Shown here one piece after another: positions 26,501-41,500 of a DNA stretch of 64,000 nucleotides. The stretch covers positions 8,556,001 to 8,620,000 of the forward strand of contig NC_085116.1 of assembly GCF_030269925.1 (NCBI RefSeq), given 5' to 3'. Below the pieces are notes generated by a model that saw only the letters and a program-made list of their open reading frames with translations, made no database searches and was not told the DNA's origin. The first letter of the stretch is position 1. Each line of letters opens with the position of its first letter. Source of the DNA: Bombyx mori. Taxonomy: Eukaryota > Arthropoda > Insecta > Lepidoptera > Bombycidae. A program made the translations under genes and the position numbers.

Positions 26501-29500
26501 TAATAATTCATTCACTATTAATTAAATTTGTTTTTATATAATGAAAACTAAACAAACATAACAATCGTCGGTAAATGTAATAAGTATAATTTGTAAAGAA
26601 TATGTAAATTGTATACTTTTATAAAGTTGCAGCCTTGTTTAATACACCTACAAATCGGTGTTTTATATATCATACATATTAAATGTATTGTGGAACTAGC
26701 AAAACTAACTCCAGATGAACTGGGCGTTGCTATTACTTAGTGTATATACCATTTGTCCGATAAAACGCCACAAAATACTGGCTCTGAATTTCTGGCAGAC
26801 CCGAACTACGTACACACTTGTTTTACATTACATGGAAAACATTTCATGGTACCTTTCTACATTGAAACACTTTGAGACAGTGTAAGTTACTATTTCTTTT
26901 ACGGTATGCAAAACATATTTAGTTAAAATGGCTTATTTAAAACAGAAATAAAATAAAATTATAAAAAATATTTATATTCTATAGACTTCAGCTGGACTAT
27001 CCTATTATTTGTACATAGCATTTAGTTTATCTATCTTTTAGTTTTATACTCTGGTGTCGGCTTTTATATTCTATTCTGACATACTTGAAGTAGATTGATG
27101 TCTTACTCAAATGTTTATATCATTTAATTTATTTATTTATTATAATATCATATTGTTATGAGCTCAAGAATGCTTCAGATTATTAGTAATAGTTCAACTT
27201 AAAAATGGAATTTAATTTAATTTTGATGAAAACGCGTAATGTTTAACTATTTAAATTATTAGGAAGAATATAGAAACGTTGAATTATTAACCATGTTATT
27301 ATTCCATTCCAATTAACAGATGATCAACCTAAAAATGTCCCACTAACTGATGTCACAAGTACTACAACGAGCGAAGACACCGAAACCTCTACAAAAGATG
27401 ATTCTTTAAATTATCTTACGTACTCGACTAATATTGACGACGAACAAATTGATACGACATCATCCGACTTAAAACTGTCTACGGACTATCACAATATTAT
27501 TACTGAAAAACCATCTACATTACATATTGACGATATAGCAACCAAAAGTACACTCGCCGATGATTTATCTACAACGGATTCGTTTGATGAAACTTATCTC
27601 ACAAAAAGTATAACACGGTCAGGATTAAACGCTACGGCTGATACTAACATTTCCTTATTCAATTACACATCCACAAAGTTCCATACTACTGATAGTTTGT
27701 TAACTGACATCTACGATTTTCAAAATGTTACCGAAGCTGATCAAAAGAGCTACGCAACAATACCAATAAATACCGAAAAAATATACGACAGTGAAAAACC
27801 TGCGTTTACTACACAAAAATATATAGACACTACAATTAATGAGAAAACAACAATATTCTCCTCTTTAGTTAAAGAGCCAATTAGTAAACCACTTTATTTA
27901 GATAAAAGTGATGAACCTGTACAGAGTAGCAGTACAATTCATGAAGAAAGTACCCTTAAACCCAACGTTAAACAGACAACACAAGTTGCTGAAAAACCAA
28001 TATCAATTGAAAATAAGAACACTAAAACTCCTGAAAATCAAAGAAAACTGAATGGTAATTACACAAACATTGCCGATGGATACGGTCCTGTATCACACTC
28101 GGTTAATGAGAAATCAGCAACGAAAATGACAACTCCACTACCAAAAACTAAGCCAACAAATCCATCGGAAATACCATTAACGGCTTCTGAAATTACGATC
28201 AATTATTATACAACAGAAGGTAGCAGCGTTGAGAGTACTCTTAGTGAAGAAATTACGTTGACAAATCAAGACACTGCAGCTACAAGTATGAAAACATTAA
28301 CTTCAGGTATAGAAATGGATACAGGTGTCAATGCGGAAGAGAATAATAAAAGTACTAATTTTTATACTAGCACAATACAATATAGTACTCAAAATGACAT
28401 GTCTGATAGCCATGAAACTGTTTCAACTGACTTTAAAGTTGCTACCACAACATCACCTACAGTTCACATCATTGACAATCAATCAGATCAGATCAATTAT
28501 TCAGAAAAAAATGCCTATCAGACAACAAAAAACGCACCTAGCTTAAACCCAACTACAACAAACTATTATCATACTGTCATTACAATGGAAGAAAAATGGG
28601 ATAGTTCGGAAAATGATTTAATTGAAACTACTACAGAAGCTCAGCTTAAACAAACAAATTATGAATTTAAATTAACAGACACAAATGACTTAAACAAACA
28701 AAACGATACTACAACAATACCTACCGGAGGTATAGTAGAATTTTTAACACATAAAGCAACAAAATCAGATGATACTATTGTTACTATTTCAACTGAACCC
28801 TATACAATATTCAATTCTAATGAAGAAACAACACATAAACCTGTTCAACCACTAAACAAACAGAAACCCACTCAATTTATAAAATATGAGACGACTACTG
28901 AATTTACGCAATCATCAAATGATGATATCAAACAGCTTTCTGAATATCCTAAAGAACAGTTTAATATTTTAAATGAAAGAATAACTACTGGTAGTTCACT
29001 GGCTTCTCAAACAGACGCCGAAGGTGTTGAGATTACTTCTTCACTAACGACAATGTCGAAATCAACAATATCAACTCTTGATATACATGAAACAATACCC
29101 AATTTAGGTCTATCTACACAATCTGGAAGCTATGAATTCACTTCATCAATACCACAAGTTTTCTCGACAACGAACTCTGACGTCATTTTAGATCAGGATA
29201 ATTTATTTTTACACCCCAATATAGCCACAATCAACTATAAGGCGACTGATAAAAATGATAATCAAGAGACGACCTCACAATACAATGACAACGAAAACGA
29301 ATTTCCTCTAACCTCTACGGTTACATATGACAATACTGGAAAATCAGAACCGGCAGAATCACAACATATGCACAGTTCGGATATTAATAAAGTCACGAAT
29401 GGCAATGAAAATAATTTACTTTCAACCACCTATAGAGATGTCACTACGTCACAGTATGACAGCGAAACTGAGGATTCCAATTCAGAGTCACAAAGTATGC

Positions 29501-32500
29501 AGAGTGCAACCACTGACCAACCCATTAACATACAAACAAATGAAAATGAAAATAAATTACCATCAACCACATCTATCACTACGTCACATTATGACAGTGA
29601 AACTGAGGATTCCAATTCAAAATCACAAAGTACGCAGAGTGCAACCACTGACCAACTCACTAGCGTACAAATGAATGACAACGACAATAAATTACCATCA
29701 ACCGTCTCTGTCACTACGTCACGTTATGACGGCGAAACTGAGAATTCCGTTTCAGAGTCACAAAGTGGGCAAAGTACAAACGTTAACCGAGCCACCAGCA
29801 TGTATGCCAATGACAATGAAAATAATTTACCATCAACCACCTCTATCACTAGGTCACATTATGACAGCGAAACTGAGGATTCCAACTCAGAGTTACAAAT
29901 AACACAAAGTACAACTACTACCCAAGCCACTAGCATACAACCTAATGACAATGAAAATAAATTACCATCAACCACTTTTATCACTACATCACATGATGAC
30001 AGTGAAACTGAGGATTCTGATTCAGAATCACAAACAACACACAGCAGAACCACTAACCAAGCCACTAGCATGTATGCCAATGACAATGAAAACAAGTTAC
30101 CATCAACCGCCTCTGTCACTACGGTACATTATGGCACTGAAACGGAGGATTATAATTCAGAATCACAAACTACGCAGAGTACAATCACTAACCAAGCCAC
30201 TGGCATACAAACTAATGATAATGTAAACAAATTACCATCAACCGCTTATGGTACTACGTCACATTATGACAGTGAAACTGAGGATTCTATTTCAGAATCA
30301 CAAAGTACTCAAAGTACAATCACTAACCAAGCCTCTAGCATTTATGCTAATGACAATAAAAATAAATTACCATCAACCGCCTCTGTCACTAAATCACATT
30401 ATGATAGTGAAACCGAGGATTCTGATTCAGAATCACAAACAACGCACAGGAGAACCACTAACCAAGCCACTAGAATGTATGCCAATGACAATGAAAACAA
30501 ATTACCATCAACCGCCTCTCCTACTACGTCATATTATGACACTGAAACGCAGGATTATAATTCGGAATCACAAAGTACACACAACGTAACCACTGATCAA
30601 GCCACTAGCATATATGCTAATGAAAACGAAAACAAGTTACCATCAACTGCCTCTATCGCTACGTCACACTATGACAGTGAAACTGAGGATTTCAATTTAG
30701 AATCACAAACTCCGCAAAGTACAATCACTAAACAAGCCACTAACACATATGCTAATGACAATGAAAATAAATTACCATCAACCGCCTCTGTCACTACATC
30801 ACATTATGACAGTGAAACCGAGGAGTCTGATTCAGAATCACAAACAACGCACAGCAGAACCACTAACCAAGCCACTAGCATGTATGCCAATGACAATGAA
30901 AACAAATTACCATCAACCGCCTCTCCTACTACGTCACATTATGACACTGAAACGCAGGATTATAATTCGGAATCACAAAGTACACACAGCGTAACCACTG
31001 ATCAAGCCACTAGCATATATGCTAATGAAAACGAAAACAAATTACCATCAACTGCCTCTATCGCTACGTCCCATTATGAAAGTGAAACTGAGGATTCCAA
31101 TTTAGAATCACAAACTCCGCAAAGTACAATCACTAACCAAGCCACTAACACATATGCTAATGACAATGAAAATAATTTAACATCAACCGCCTCTGTCAAT
31201 ACGTCACATTATGACAGTGAAACTGACGATTCCAATTCAGAATCAAAAAGTACGCAACGTACAATCACTAATCAAGTGACTAGTATATATGCCAATGACA
31301 ATGAAAACAAATTACCATCAACCGCCTCTGTCACTACGGTACATTATGACACTGAAACGCAAGACTATAATTCAGAATCACAAACTACGCAGAGTACAAT
31401 CACTAACCAAGCCACTAGCATACAAACTAATGACAATGAAAACAAATTACCATCAACCGCCTCTGTCACTACGGTACATTATGACACTGAAACGCAGGAT
31501 TATAATTCGAAATCACAAACTACGCAGAGTACAATCACTAACCAAGCCACTAGCATATATGCTAATGACAATGAAAATAATTTACCATCAACCGCCTTTG
31601 TCACTGCGTCACATTATGATAGTGAAACTGAGGATTCCAATTCAGAATCACAAACTACGCAACGTACAATCTCTAACCAAGTCACTAACATACATGCTAA
31701 TGACAATGAAAACATATTAGCATCAACCGCTTCTGGTACTACGTCACATTATAACAGTGAAACTGAGGATTCTATTTCAGAATCACAAACTACGCAGAGT
31801 ACAATCGCTAACCAAGCCACAAGCATACAAACTAATGACAATGAAAACAAATTACCATCAACCGCCTCTGTCACTACGGTACATTATGACACTGAAACGC
31901 AGGATTATAATTCGAAATCACAAACTACGCAGAGTACAATCACTAACCAAGCCACTAGCATATATGCTAATGACAATGAAAATAATTTACCATCAACCGC
32001 CTTTGTCACTGCGTCACATTATGATAGTGAAACTGAGGATTCCAATTCAGAATCACAAACTACGCAACGTACAATCTCTAACCAAGTCACTAACATACAT
32101 GCTAATGACAATGAAAACATATTAGCATCAACCGCTTCTGGTACTACGTCACATTATAACAGTGAAACTGAGGATTCTATTTCAGAATCAAAAAGTACTC
32201 AAAGTACAATCACTAACCAAGCCACTAGCACTTATGCTAATGACAATGAAAATAAATTACTATCAACTGCCTCTGTCACTGCGTCACATTATGACAGTGA
32301 AACTGACGATTCTAATTCAGAATCACAAAGTACTCAAAGTAGAAACATTAACCGAGCCACTACCATATATGCTAATGAAAATGAAAATAATTTACCATCA
32401 ACCGCCTTTGTCACTGCGTCACATTATGACAGTGAAACTGAGGATTCCATTTCAGAATCACAAACTCCGCAAAGTACAATCACTAACCAAGCCACTAGTG

Positions 32501-35500
32501 TACAAACTAATGACAATGAAAACATATTACCATCAACCGCCTCTGTCACTACGGTACATTATGACACTGAAACGCAAGACTATAATTCAGAATCAAAAAG
32601 TACTCAAAGTACAATCACTAACCAAGCCACTAGCATACAAACTAATGACAATGAAAACAAATTACCATCAACCGCCTCTGTCACTACGGTACATTATGAC
32701 ACTGAAACGCAAGACTATAATTCAGAATCACAAAGTACTCAAAGTACAATCACTAACCAAGCCACTAGCATATATGCTAATGACAATGAAAATAATTTAC
32801 CATCAACCGCCTTTGTCACTGCGTCACATTATGACAGTGAAACTGAGGATTCCAATTCAGAATCACAAACTCCGCAAAGTACAATCACTAACCAAGCCAC
32901 TAGCGTACAAACTAATGACAATGAAAACATATTACCATCAACCGCCTCTGTCACTACGGTACATTATGACACTGAAACGCAAGACTATAATTCAGAATCA
33001 CAAAGTACTCAAAGTACAATCACTAACCAAGCCACTAGCATACAAACTAATGACAATGAAAACAAATTACCATCAACCGCCTCTGTCACCACGGTACATT
33101 ATGACAGTGAAACTGACGATTCTAATTCAGAATCACAAACTCCGCAAAGTACAATCACTAACCAAGCCACTAGCATATATGCTAATGACAATGAAAATAA
33201 TTTACCATCAACCGCCTTTGTCACTGCGTCACATTATGATAGTGAAACTGAGGATTCCAATTCAGAATCACAAACTACGCAACGTACAATCTCTAACCAA
33301 GTCACTAACATACATGCTAATGACAATGAAAACATATTACCATCAGCCGCCTCTGTCACTACGGTACATTATGACACTGAATCGCAAAATTCTAATTCAG
33401 AATCACAAACTACGCAAGTTACAATCACTAAACAAGCCACTAGCATACAAACTAATGACAATGAAAACAAATTACCATCAACCGCCTCTATCACTGCGTC
33501 ATATTATGACAATGAAACTGAGAATTCCAATTTAGAATCACAAACTCCGCAAAATACAATCACTAACCAAGCCACTAGCACATATGCTAATGACAATGAA
33601 AACAAATTACCATCAACCGCATCTGTCACTACGGTACCTTATAACAATGAATCTGATGAGTTTAAAACAGGATCACAAAGTATCCATAGTACAGCTGCGA
33701 ATCAACATTCAAGCATACAAACTAATGAAACTAGAATACCATTGACCACCCCGATCGTTGAGTCGTACCACAACACCGAAATTAAAGGTTCCCAAAGAGA
33801 ATCACATAATACACAAAGTACTGATACAACGTATACAGAATCATATGACAGTAAATATGAATTGCCATTGACTACTGCTTTCACCACGTTATATTATAAC
33901 AGCGAATCTGACCTTTCCCGGACAGAGTCTTTAGCTACGCAAAGAATAGCTACTGGAAAAGACACAAATATAGAATCTAATCAGGATCATTATCAGACAA
34001 CAGTTGATGCTACAGAATCATTATCAACAGAAAACGTTGTTGATTCATTCACATCTACTGCAGTAACAAATTTAGCCACTTTGATCGACGAAAACGTTAA
34101 CAAGTTTTCGGAGAGTCAACATTCTACAACTATATTAACAGCACAAGATGAAACCACCTTTAAACCGTATTCTGAAGTCGATTTCACTACAGTGTTTCAT
34201 AATATTAAGACAGTTGAAAATGACTTTAATGCAGATAAAGATGATGATTATTTAACACAGGAAATATCTACTACAACAGAACCGTCAACGATTGATTACC
34301 TGAACGTAAATTATGAAAAAAATAATCCTCTAAGTACTATTCCACCTCCGACAGCAAAACATAGTACGATTTTGAAAAATTCGGAATACGGTCATACGGT
34401 AACATCTTCCATGTTGAATTTCAATAAAGAAAAGGTGTCTTCAACCCATACAAGTTCTTTGAGTACGGCAAAAAGTAGTAAACAAACTTCGAGTAGTTTG
34501 AGTACTTCGACAGAGAGCTTGTCATCGCGAAGAAAAAACGTTGACATTCCAGCTTGGACTGACTTATCAACTATAACAGATATAACAACTACGACGGAGT
34601 CAACTTTGACTGAAATGACGACTAGTACTGACATACCTTTTAATCTTAAATGTAGAGTAAATTCACATTGTCCGTTAAACATGACGTGTCAAGAGGGAAC
34701 ATGCCAGAACCCATGTGATTTGCCTGAGATGAAGTGTGCCCAGAATACTTCCTGTAAAGTTGTCAACCACGCTGCTGTTTGTGTTTGTGACTCAGCTGGA
34801 AACAACTGTGTAAGAGGTATGCTTTTGAGATGTTTTGCATACCACGTTTTACCAGACTTCTGTTATAATTAGTTGAGTAAGAGTCAATTGTGATCTAGTT
34901 CAAAGCATTATTTGAACTCGAATTTTTACAAATTGAAACTTCTAACTTATGTCTCTCGGTGGGCAACAGTATTAATATTTTCGCGTTATAGGTTCCGGTA
35001 ACTGCTTCACATTAGAAGGACCGCGAGCTTGTCGATCCATAAAATATACGGTATTTAAACAAAAATACAAAAATTGTGATGGGTAAATTTTATTGAAAAG
35101 TGGCCATCTTATCGGACAAATGTGTAAATACAAAAGTAGTAATTTGTAAATAATTTGTAAAGAGTTTTTACTGTAAATAGCACTGTAACATACTAAATTT
35201 CATTAACATCTAACGCACTAGAATCATCTGGAACGCCAAAAGTACCAGAGCCGTGTCATTCCGATCGAGATTGTATAGAAATTGAAGCCTGTTTTATGGG
35301 ACTATGTCAAGATCCATGTGAGTTTGATAATGTTTGTGGAATACAAGCAAACTGCCAGCGCGTAAAACACAGGCCTATGTGTTCCTGCCCTGCGGGCTAC
35401 GATGGAGACCCTGCAATTAAATGTTCACCTAAAATATGTAAGCTTTAACTCATACTAATTTAAGCAATTACTTATTCATTTTATGTGTCATATGTCTAGA

Positions 35501-38500
35501 AATAATCTTAACAAAATAATAACGATTAAATTGTAAGTAAGAAGTCGTTGTAAATACTACTATCAGACGAAAATATTAAAAATATGATATTCATTTACTT
35601 CAAACATTAAATTACGTTATTTCAAACATAAATTTGCGCTTTCATTTCATTTAATTTTAAAAGTAAACCATATTTTACTGTATGTAGCAAATGTTTATAA
35701 GCTTTTGAATAGTACGAGTAAATGCACTATAGAATATTTGTTTTACATAGTTGGATGCACGCGAAACGACGACTGTCAATCTACAGAGGCTTGTATAAAT
35801 AATGCATGTCAACACCCTTGTGCCATACACAACCCATGCGCACCTAATGCTGTATGTATAAACACAAACCATGGATCTGACTGTAGCTGTGTGGAAGGTT
35901 TTCAAGGCAACGGATACGTTGGTTGTGTACCAGGTAAATATAAAAACATACAAAAATGTGTCATGGATCGATCTAATCGAAAGTAACAAACTACGAATTG
36001 GAAATAATTCATTTAATTTTCTAGTTGTGGAATCTACATCAGTATGTCAATATAACGAGGATTGTCCACCTGAATTACTATGCGATAGATTAAATAGAAA
36101 ATGCATTAATCCTTGTGCAATTAACAAATGTGGAGATAATGCTGAATGTTTACCTTCAAATCATGGTATACAATGTAAATGTGCCCCTGGTTTTACTGGT
36201 AATGCCTTCCTGGAATGCTATCAAGGTAACTATTGTTTTTGGAAAAAAATATGTAATTTCAATGATTCAGTAAAAGGCAGTGATAGAATTTAAACAGTTT
36301 TTTTTGTGTCATGCTTTAGTCTTGTTAAAGGTAGTGACTCATGGTCTACTCCGACCATGTGAAGAATATCATGTTTTAGGGGTACCGTATACCTGCCAGC
36401 TTACTTGTAAATGTCGTTGGCGTAATTTGGGCTACCGCCACAGTTTATTTCAATGTTTTTATTTATTAAAAGGCAAAATCAAGGCAAATTTTTTTTTTTT
36501 AATTAGAATTATATTGCAAACTATTCAGGCGTAATGCACGGTACATTGAATTTTCGTATGTTTCAGTTCAAGGCTGTCGTTCAGATAACGAGTGTGCCAA
36601 TTCTGAAGCGTGTATAAATGGTAAATGTGGTTCTCCATGCCGTTGTGGTATAAACGCTGTCTGTGATGTAATTAACCATCGAGCATCTTGTAAATGTCTA
36701 CAAGGATATACCGGTAATCCACAAATTGGTTGTGAACCACCAACAAATCCATGTAGTCCGAACCCTTGTGGAATAAATGCATTATGTGAAATCGACAACG
36801 GAAATCCAATTTGTTACTGTCCGAAAGGCTTAACCGGAAATCCTTTCAAGAATTGCAGTAAGTATAAATAATAATTTATGATGTTAAATTCTTAATCTTA
36901 TTTGAAATATGTATTTATTTCGTTGAAATATTTTAGTCCCAGAAGGAAACGAATGTGAACCAAATCCATGTGGACCAAACTCAGGATGTCGACTAATAGA
37001 TGATAAACCAGCCTGTTTCTGTCTACCAAATTACGAAGGGAGTCCGCCAAGAATGCCATGCAAATTACCAAACAATCCCTGTAATCCATCACCTTGCGGT
37101 CCTAACACTCAATGTACAGTACTGTCTAATGGATTTTCAAAGTGTTCTTGTTTACCTGGTTATGTCGAAAGCCCGAATACTGTTCGTGGATGTATTGAAG
37201 CACGAAACCCTTGCGAACCGAGTCCCTGCGGAGTCGGCGCTCGATGTGATCCAAACAAAACTCCATCTTGTTTCTGTCCAGAAAATACTGTTGGAAATCC
37301 ATACAAATCATGCGACAGTAACCGTGGATATCTTCCACCAGTTGCGAATGTTCTCTGTCAGCCAGGACCATGTGGACCAAATGCGGATTGTTTTGTTAGT
37401 AGCAATAGAGAAGTGTGCTATTGCAAAACTGGTTTTAGTGGTGACCCATATCTGGGTTGCCAAAATCAAATAAGTCCTTGTGCTCCCAACGCTTGTGGAC
37501 CACGAGCAATCTGTCAAGTAAAGTTTGATGGACAAGCCTTCTGTGTGTGTCCTGAAGGAAGTGTGGGTGATGCTTACAGCATTGAAGGCTGTATTTTACG
37601 GGAATGTGAGGTCGATGATGGCTGTCCCACAAATAAAGCATGTATTGGATATAGTTGCCAAGATCCCTGTCCTGGAGTATGTGGGTTGAATACCAAATGT
37701 CACGTAGAGGCTCATCGACCAGTATGTTTCTGTGAAGAAGGTTTCATCGGAAATCCATTAATATGTTGTCTTCCACCCGAAGATCAGAAATCAATATCAC
37801 CATGTAACAAAATACAATGTGGTATTAACGCAATCTGTCAAGAAGTCGGAGATAGAGCCGTTTGCTCTTGTCCACTTGATTTCATTGGTGATCCAACAAT
37901 AGAATGTAAGCCTGAATGTATGATGAACTCCGATTGTTCCTCGAACGAAGCTTGCATTAACAAAAAATGTATTGATCCTTGTGCATCTGCCAACATCTGT
38001 GGAATAAATGCTGTTTGCCTATGTTCAGATCATACTGTTTCTTGTCTGTGTCCCGATGGTTATATAGGAGATCCGTTAACTCAATGTATATACAAACGTA
38101 AGTTAATTTTTCCTACCATTAATTTTTGAAGGTGTTTTATATAATAGATTATAATTGTCTGACGTAATACTCAAAAACTTTACTATGGATAAACACATAT
38201 TTAATTAAGTTTTCTTTTTTCAGCTATAATAATTGTACCAGATAATTCTACAGCGCAGCCTTGTTCACCAAATCCATGCGATCAAAATGCGCCTTGTGAT
38301 ACTTATGGTAACCAGTTTGCAATTTGCGACGCATGTGTTGGACTGAATTCTTTAAATAACCCATCGTGTAGACCGGAGTGCGTTTTGAATTCGGATTGTA
38401 GTTTTGATAAATCTTGCTTAAGAAACAAGTGCTTGAATCCTTGCCCTGGTTCTTGTGGTATAAATGCAGAGTGCACAGTTTATAATCACGATCCAGTTTG

Positions 38501-41500
38501 CCAGTGCGTTAATGGTTTCGAAGGGAATCCATACGAACATTGTAAACCAAGTGTCCGGCGTAAGTACATATTTTATAGCGTATTATTTCTTAGCTTATTA
38601 TTCATACAACTTGCAGCTATATTAAACTAATAAATTTATGTTTGCAGCTATCACACATGAAACTTGCAACAATGTGCAATGCGGTGCAAATGCAATTTGT
38701 AGAGACTTCAATGGTGCTTTAGCTTGCCATTGTCTGCCCGACTTTTATGGAAATCCTTATATTTCGTGCCGACCGCAATGTGTTGTTAACAGCGACTGTT
38801 CACCGGAATTGGCTTGTTTCCACAATAAATGCGAAGACCCTTGTACAAATGTGTGTGGCATAGGAGCTTTGTGTAAAACAGTCAATCATCATGCCGTGTG
38901 CTATTGTGAATCTGGACAAATTGGAGATCCTTATGTTAGATGCCAAAACGCACCAGCGTTGCCTCCTTCTTTATCTGTATGTGATCCATCTCCTTGTGGG
39001 CCTTACAGTCGTTGTCTTGTTTCATCTAACGGTTTTGCAATGTGTTCCTGTTTACCAGGACATAAAGGGATAGCCCCTATGTGTCAACCAGAATGTGTCA
39101 GTAATGCAGATTGTCAACAGATGGAAACATGTGTTAATCAACGATGCATAAACCCTTGCCTCGGTAGTTGTGGTGTTAACGCTGACTGTGTTGTTGTTAA
39201 TCACAACCCAATATGTACCTGTAGTCGAGGAAAATCTGGTGACCCCTTTGTAGCCTGTACTGATATAACAGAAGTGGTGCCTTCCGAAAGAAATCCATGT
39301 GTACCTTCTCCATGTGGGCCGAACTCCGTTTGTGAAATTAAGTCGAATCACCCAGTATGTTCATGTCGACCTAACTACTCTGGTACTCCACCGTACTGTA
39401 GACCTGAGTGTGTCATAAGTCAAGAATGTCCTTCTAACAAAGCTTGCATCAATGAAAAATGTTTAGACCCATGTACAGGGGCTTGTGGTAATAATGCCAA
39501 ATGTGTTGTAATTAATCACACGCCGTTATGTAGCTGTTTAGATGGATATAAAGGCGATGCATTCGTAGGATGCAATGCAATTTCAAACGACGATACCGAG
39601 ACTCTTTGTAATCCTTCACCATGCGGAGAGAACACAATCTGCAATGTAATAAACAATATTGCGCGCTGCTCATGTATTCCGCCCAACATAGGAAACCCGT
39701 ATGCGGGGGGATGTCGACCAGAGTGTTCATTAAACTCAGATTGTCCGAATCATTTGGCTTGTCTGTCAAACCACTGCAGGGATCCATGTAAGGATCTATG
39801 TGGTGTTAATGCGGAATGTATAGTGACTAATCATGTACCTGTATGTACATGCTTTAGAGGTCACGAAGGAGACCCTTTTATTGCATGCAATCGTCAAGAA
39901 CAAAAACCACGTAAGTCTAATTGAAAGCGAAACTTATTTTAAACTATGATAATTTTTCAAATGGAGTTCCATTCGATAACTTTGAATTTCAATTTAATCT
40001 TAAAATAGCAAGGAACATTATTCAGTCCAAATTTAATTAATGAAGACATTTTTCGTATCACAGGAAATCCAGAGAGTCCTTGTGAGCCTTCTCCGTGCGG
40101 AGCGAACAGTGACTGCCATATAGTGAGCGGTCGAGCGGCATGTTCTTGTCGTCCGGGCTACTTGGGCGCGCCACCAGCGTGTCGTCCTGAGTGTGCGGTC
40201 AACTCAGATTGTCCTGCTACTAGAGCGTGTATTAATCACAAATGCAAAGATCCATGCATAAATAGTTGCGGTATTGACGCTCGTTGCCATGTTGTTGGAC
40301 ACAATCCTATTTGTACGTGTCCCGAAAATCTCTCGGAAGGTGATCCATTCATTAAGTGCACCAGAAAAAGTGAGTCCTTATTATGCCTTAATTTCATGTT
40401 AATTTGAACCAATTTCAGCAATAAAATAATTTTGATCTTCTTACTGTTAAACTGGTAAATAATAGCAAAAACTCAAGAAACTGAAACAAATTTATTGATA
40501 TTTTGAGATTTTCACATATTATTACCATACCCATTCAAATCGAATTACCATGTTCGTATTGCAGACAATAATTTAACATTCGCGGCCCATATTGTCCTAT
40601 CCTTAGCTATTAATTATAAGATTTGGATACACGATTCTAGATGTTTCGAGTCACCAGAAATTTACTACAATATTCCGAATAAATGTTAAGTCCAATATCC
40701 GAAGGCCGAAATACTTATTAAACACGAGATCACACGAATTACTTCTACGATGAAGAAATAGCATCTTGTAAAAAGTAAAAGCCGTAAATATTTATAAATT
40801 TGCGTAATTATTGGTGGTAAAGCATATTTCATTTTGTTGAGCTAGCCTGATTGGTACCATACCAACTATTTTTGCCGCGAAGCAGTCACGCGTTTTGGTT
40901 TGAAGGATAGGACAGCCGTTATTCAATATAATACAAATTTGAGTGTTACAGCTCACGGACAGTGAAGGTATTAACGTGTTGCCTATGGGTTACGGTAAAC
41001 ACATAAATAACCATTAAAGTGAGCCGTATTGTTAGATCGACATCTCTTAATGCGTCTTAACACTAGATTTTTTTTTAGCCATTATGCCGACACATACTGA
41101 TCCGTGCTTAATGTCACCGTGTGGACCTTACGCAACATGTAGAAATGAAGATGGACGTGCCATATGCGCATGTGAACCTGGAACTCTTGGAGCACCACCA
41201 TCTTGCCGGCCACAATGTGTTATTAACCAAGATTGTCCTTTAGCGCTGGCTTGCCTCGGCGGTAATTGTGTAAATCCGTGCATTGGTTCATGCGGATTTA
41301 ATGCCCGATGTTCTGTGCAAAATCATCGTCCAGTGTGTTCATGCGACGACGGATTCTCTGGTGACCCATTCGCTGGATGCAACCCAATTGAAAGTAAGTA
41401 CATTTAGCAGCATGTTTAAATTATTTGTGTTATATCAAACTGCTTGCCTTTTTGTCTGTAAATCTTTTTGTACATATAAAATGCATGCTCAAATATTATT

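Noticed and set aside
27697..27699. ATG as the start of a separate mucin gene
   Set aside because: The Ser/Thr-rich frame is open upstream to a consensus acceptor at 27319 in phase with exon 26, and the 3' end returns to Dumpy-type Cys modules.
29859..30119. Antisense frame across the array
   Set aside because: Same cause: repeat-driven absence of stops on the minus strand. No independent start context or conservation.
32162..33535. 457-codon open frame in another + frame across the tandem array
   Set aside because: A multiple-of-three repeat keeps any frame open once one unit lacks stops there. The composition (repeated LRIP, SLTKPLAY) is a by-product, and splice phase, flanks and domain context all support the Ser/Thr frame.
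34855..34872. Stop at 34870 as the end of the protein
   Set aside because: It lies in the intron after a gtatgc donor at 34817; the frame resumes in exon 28 with matching phase and domain type.
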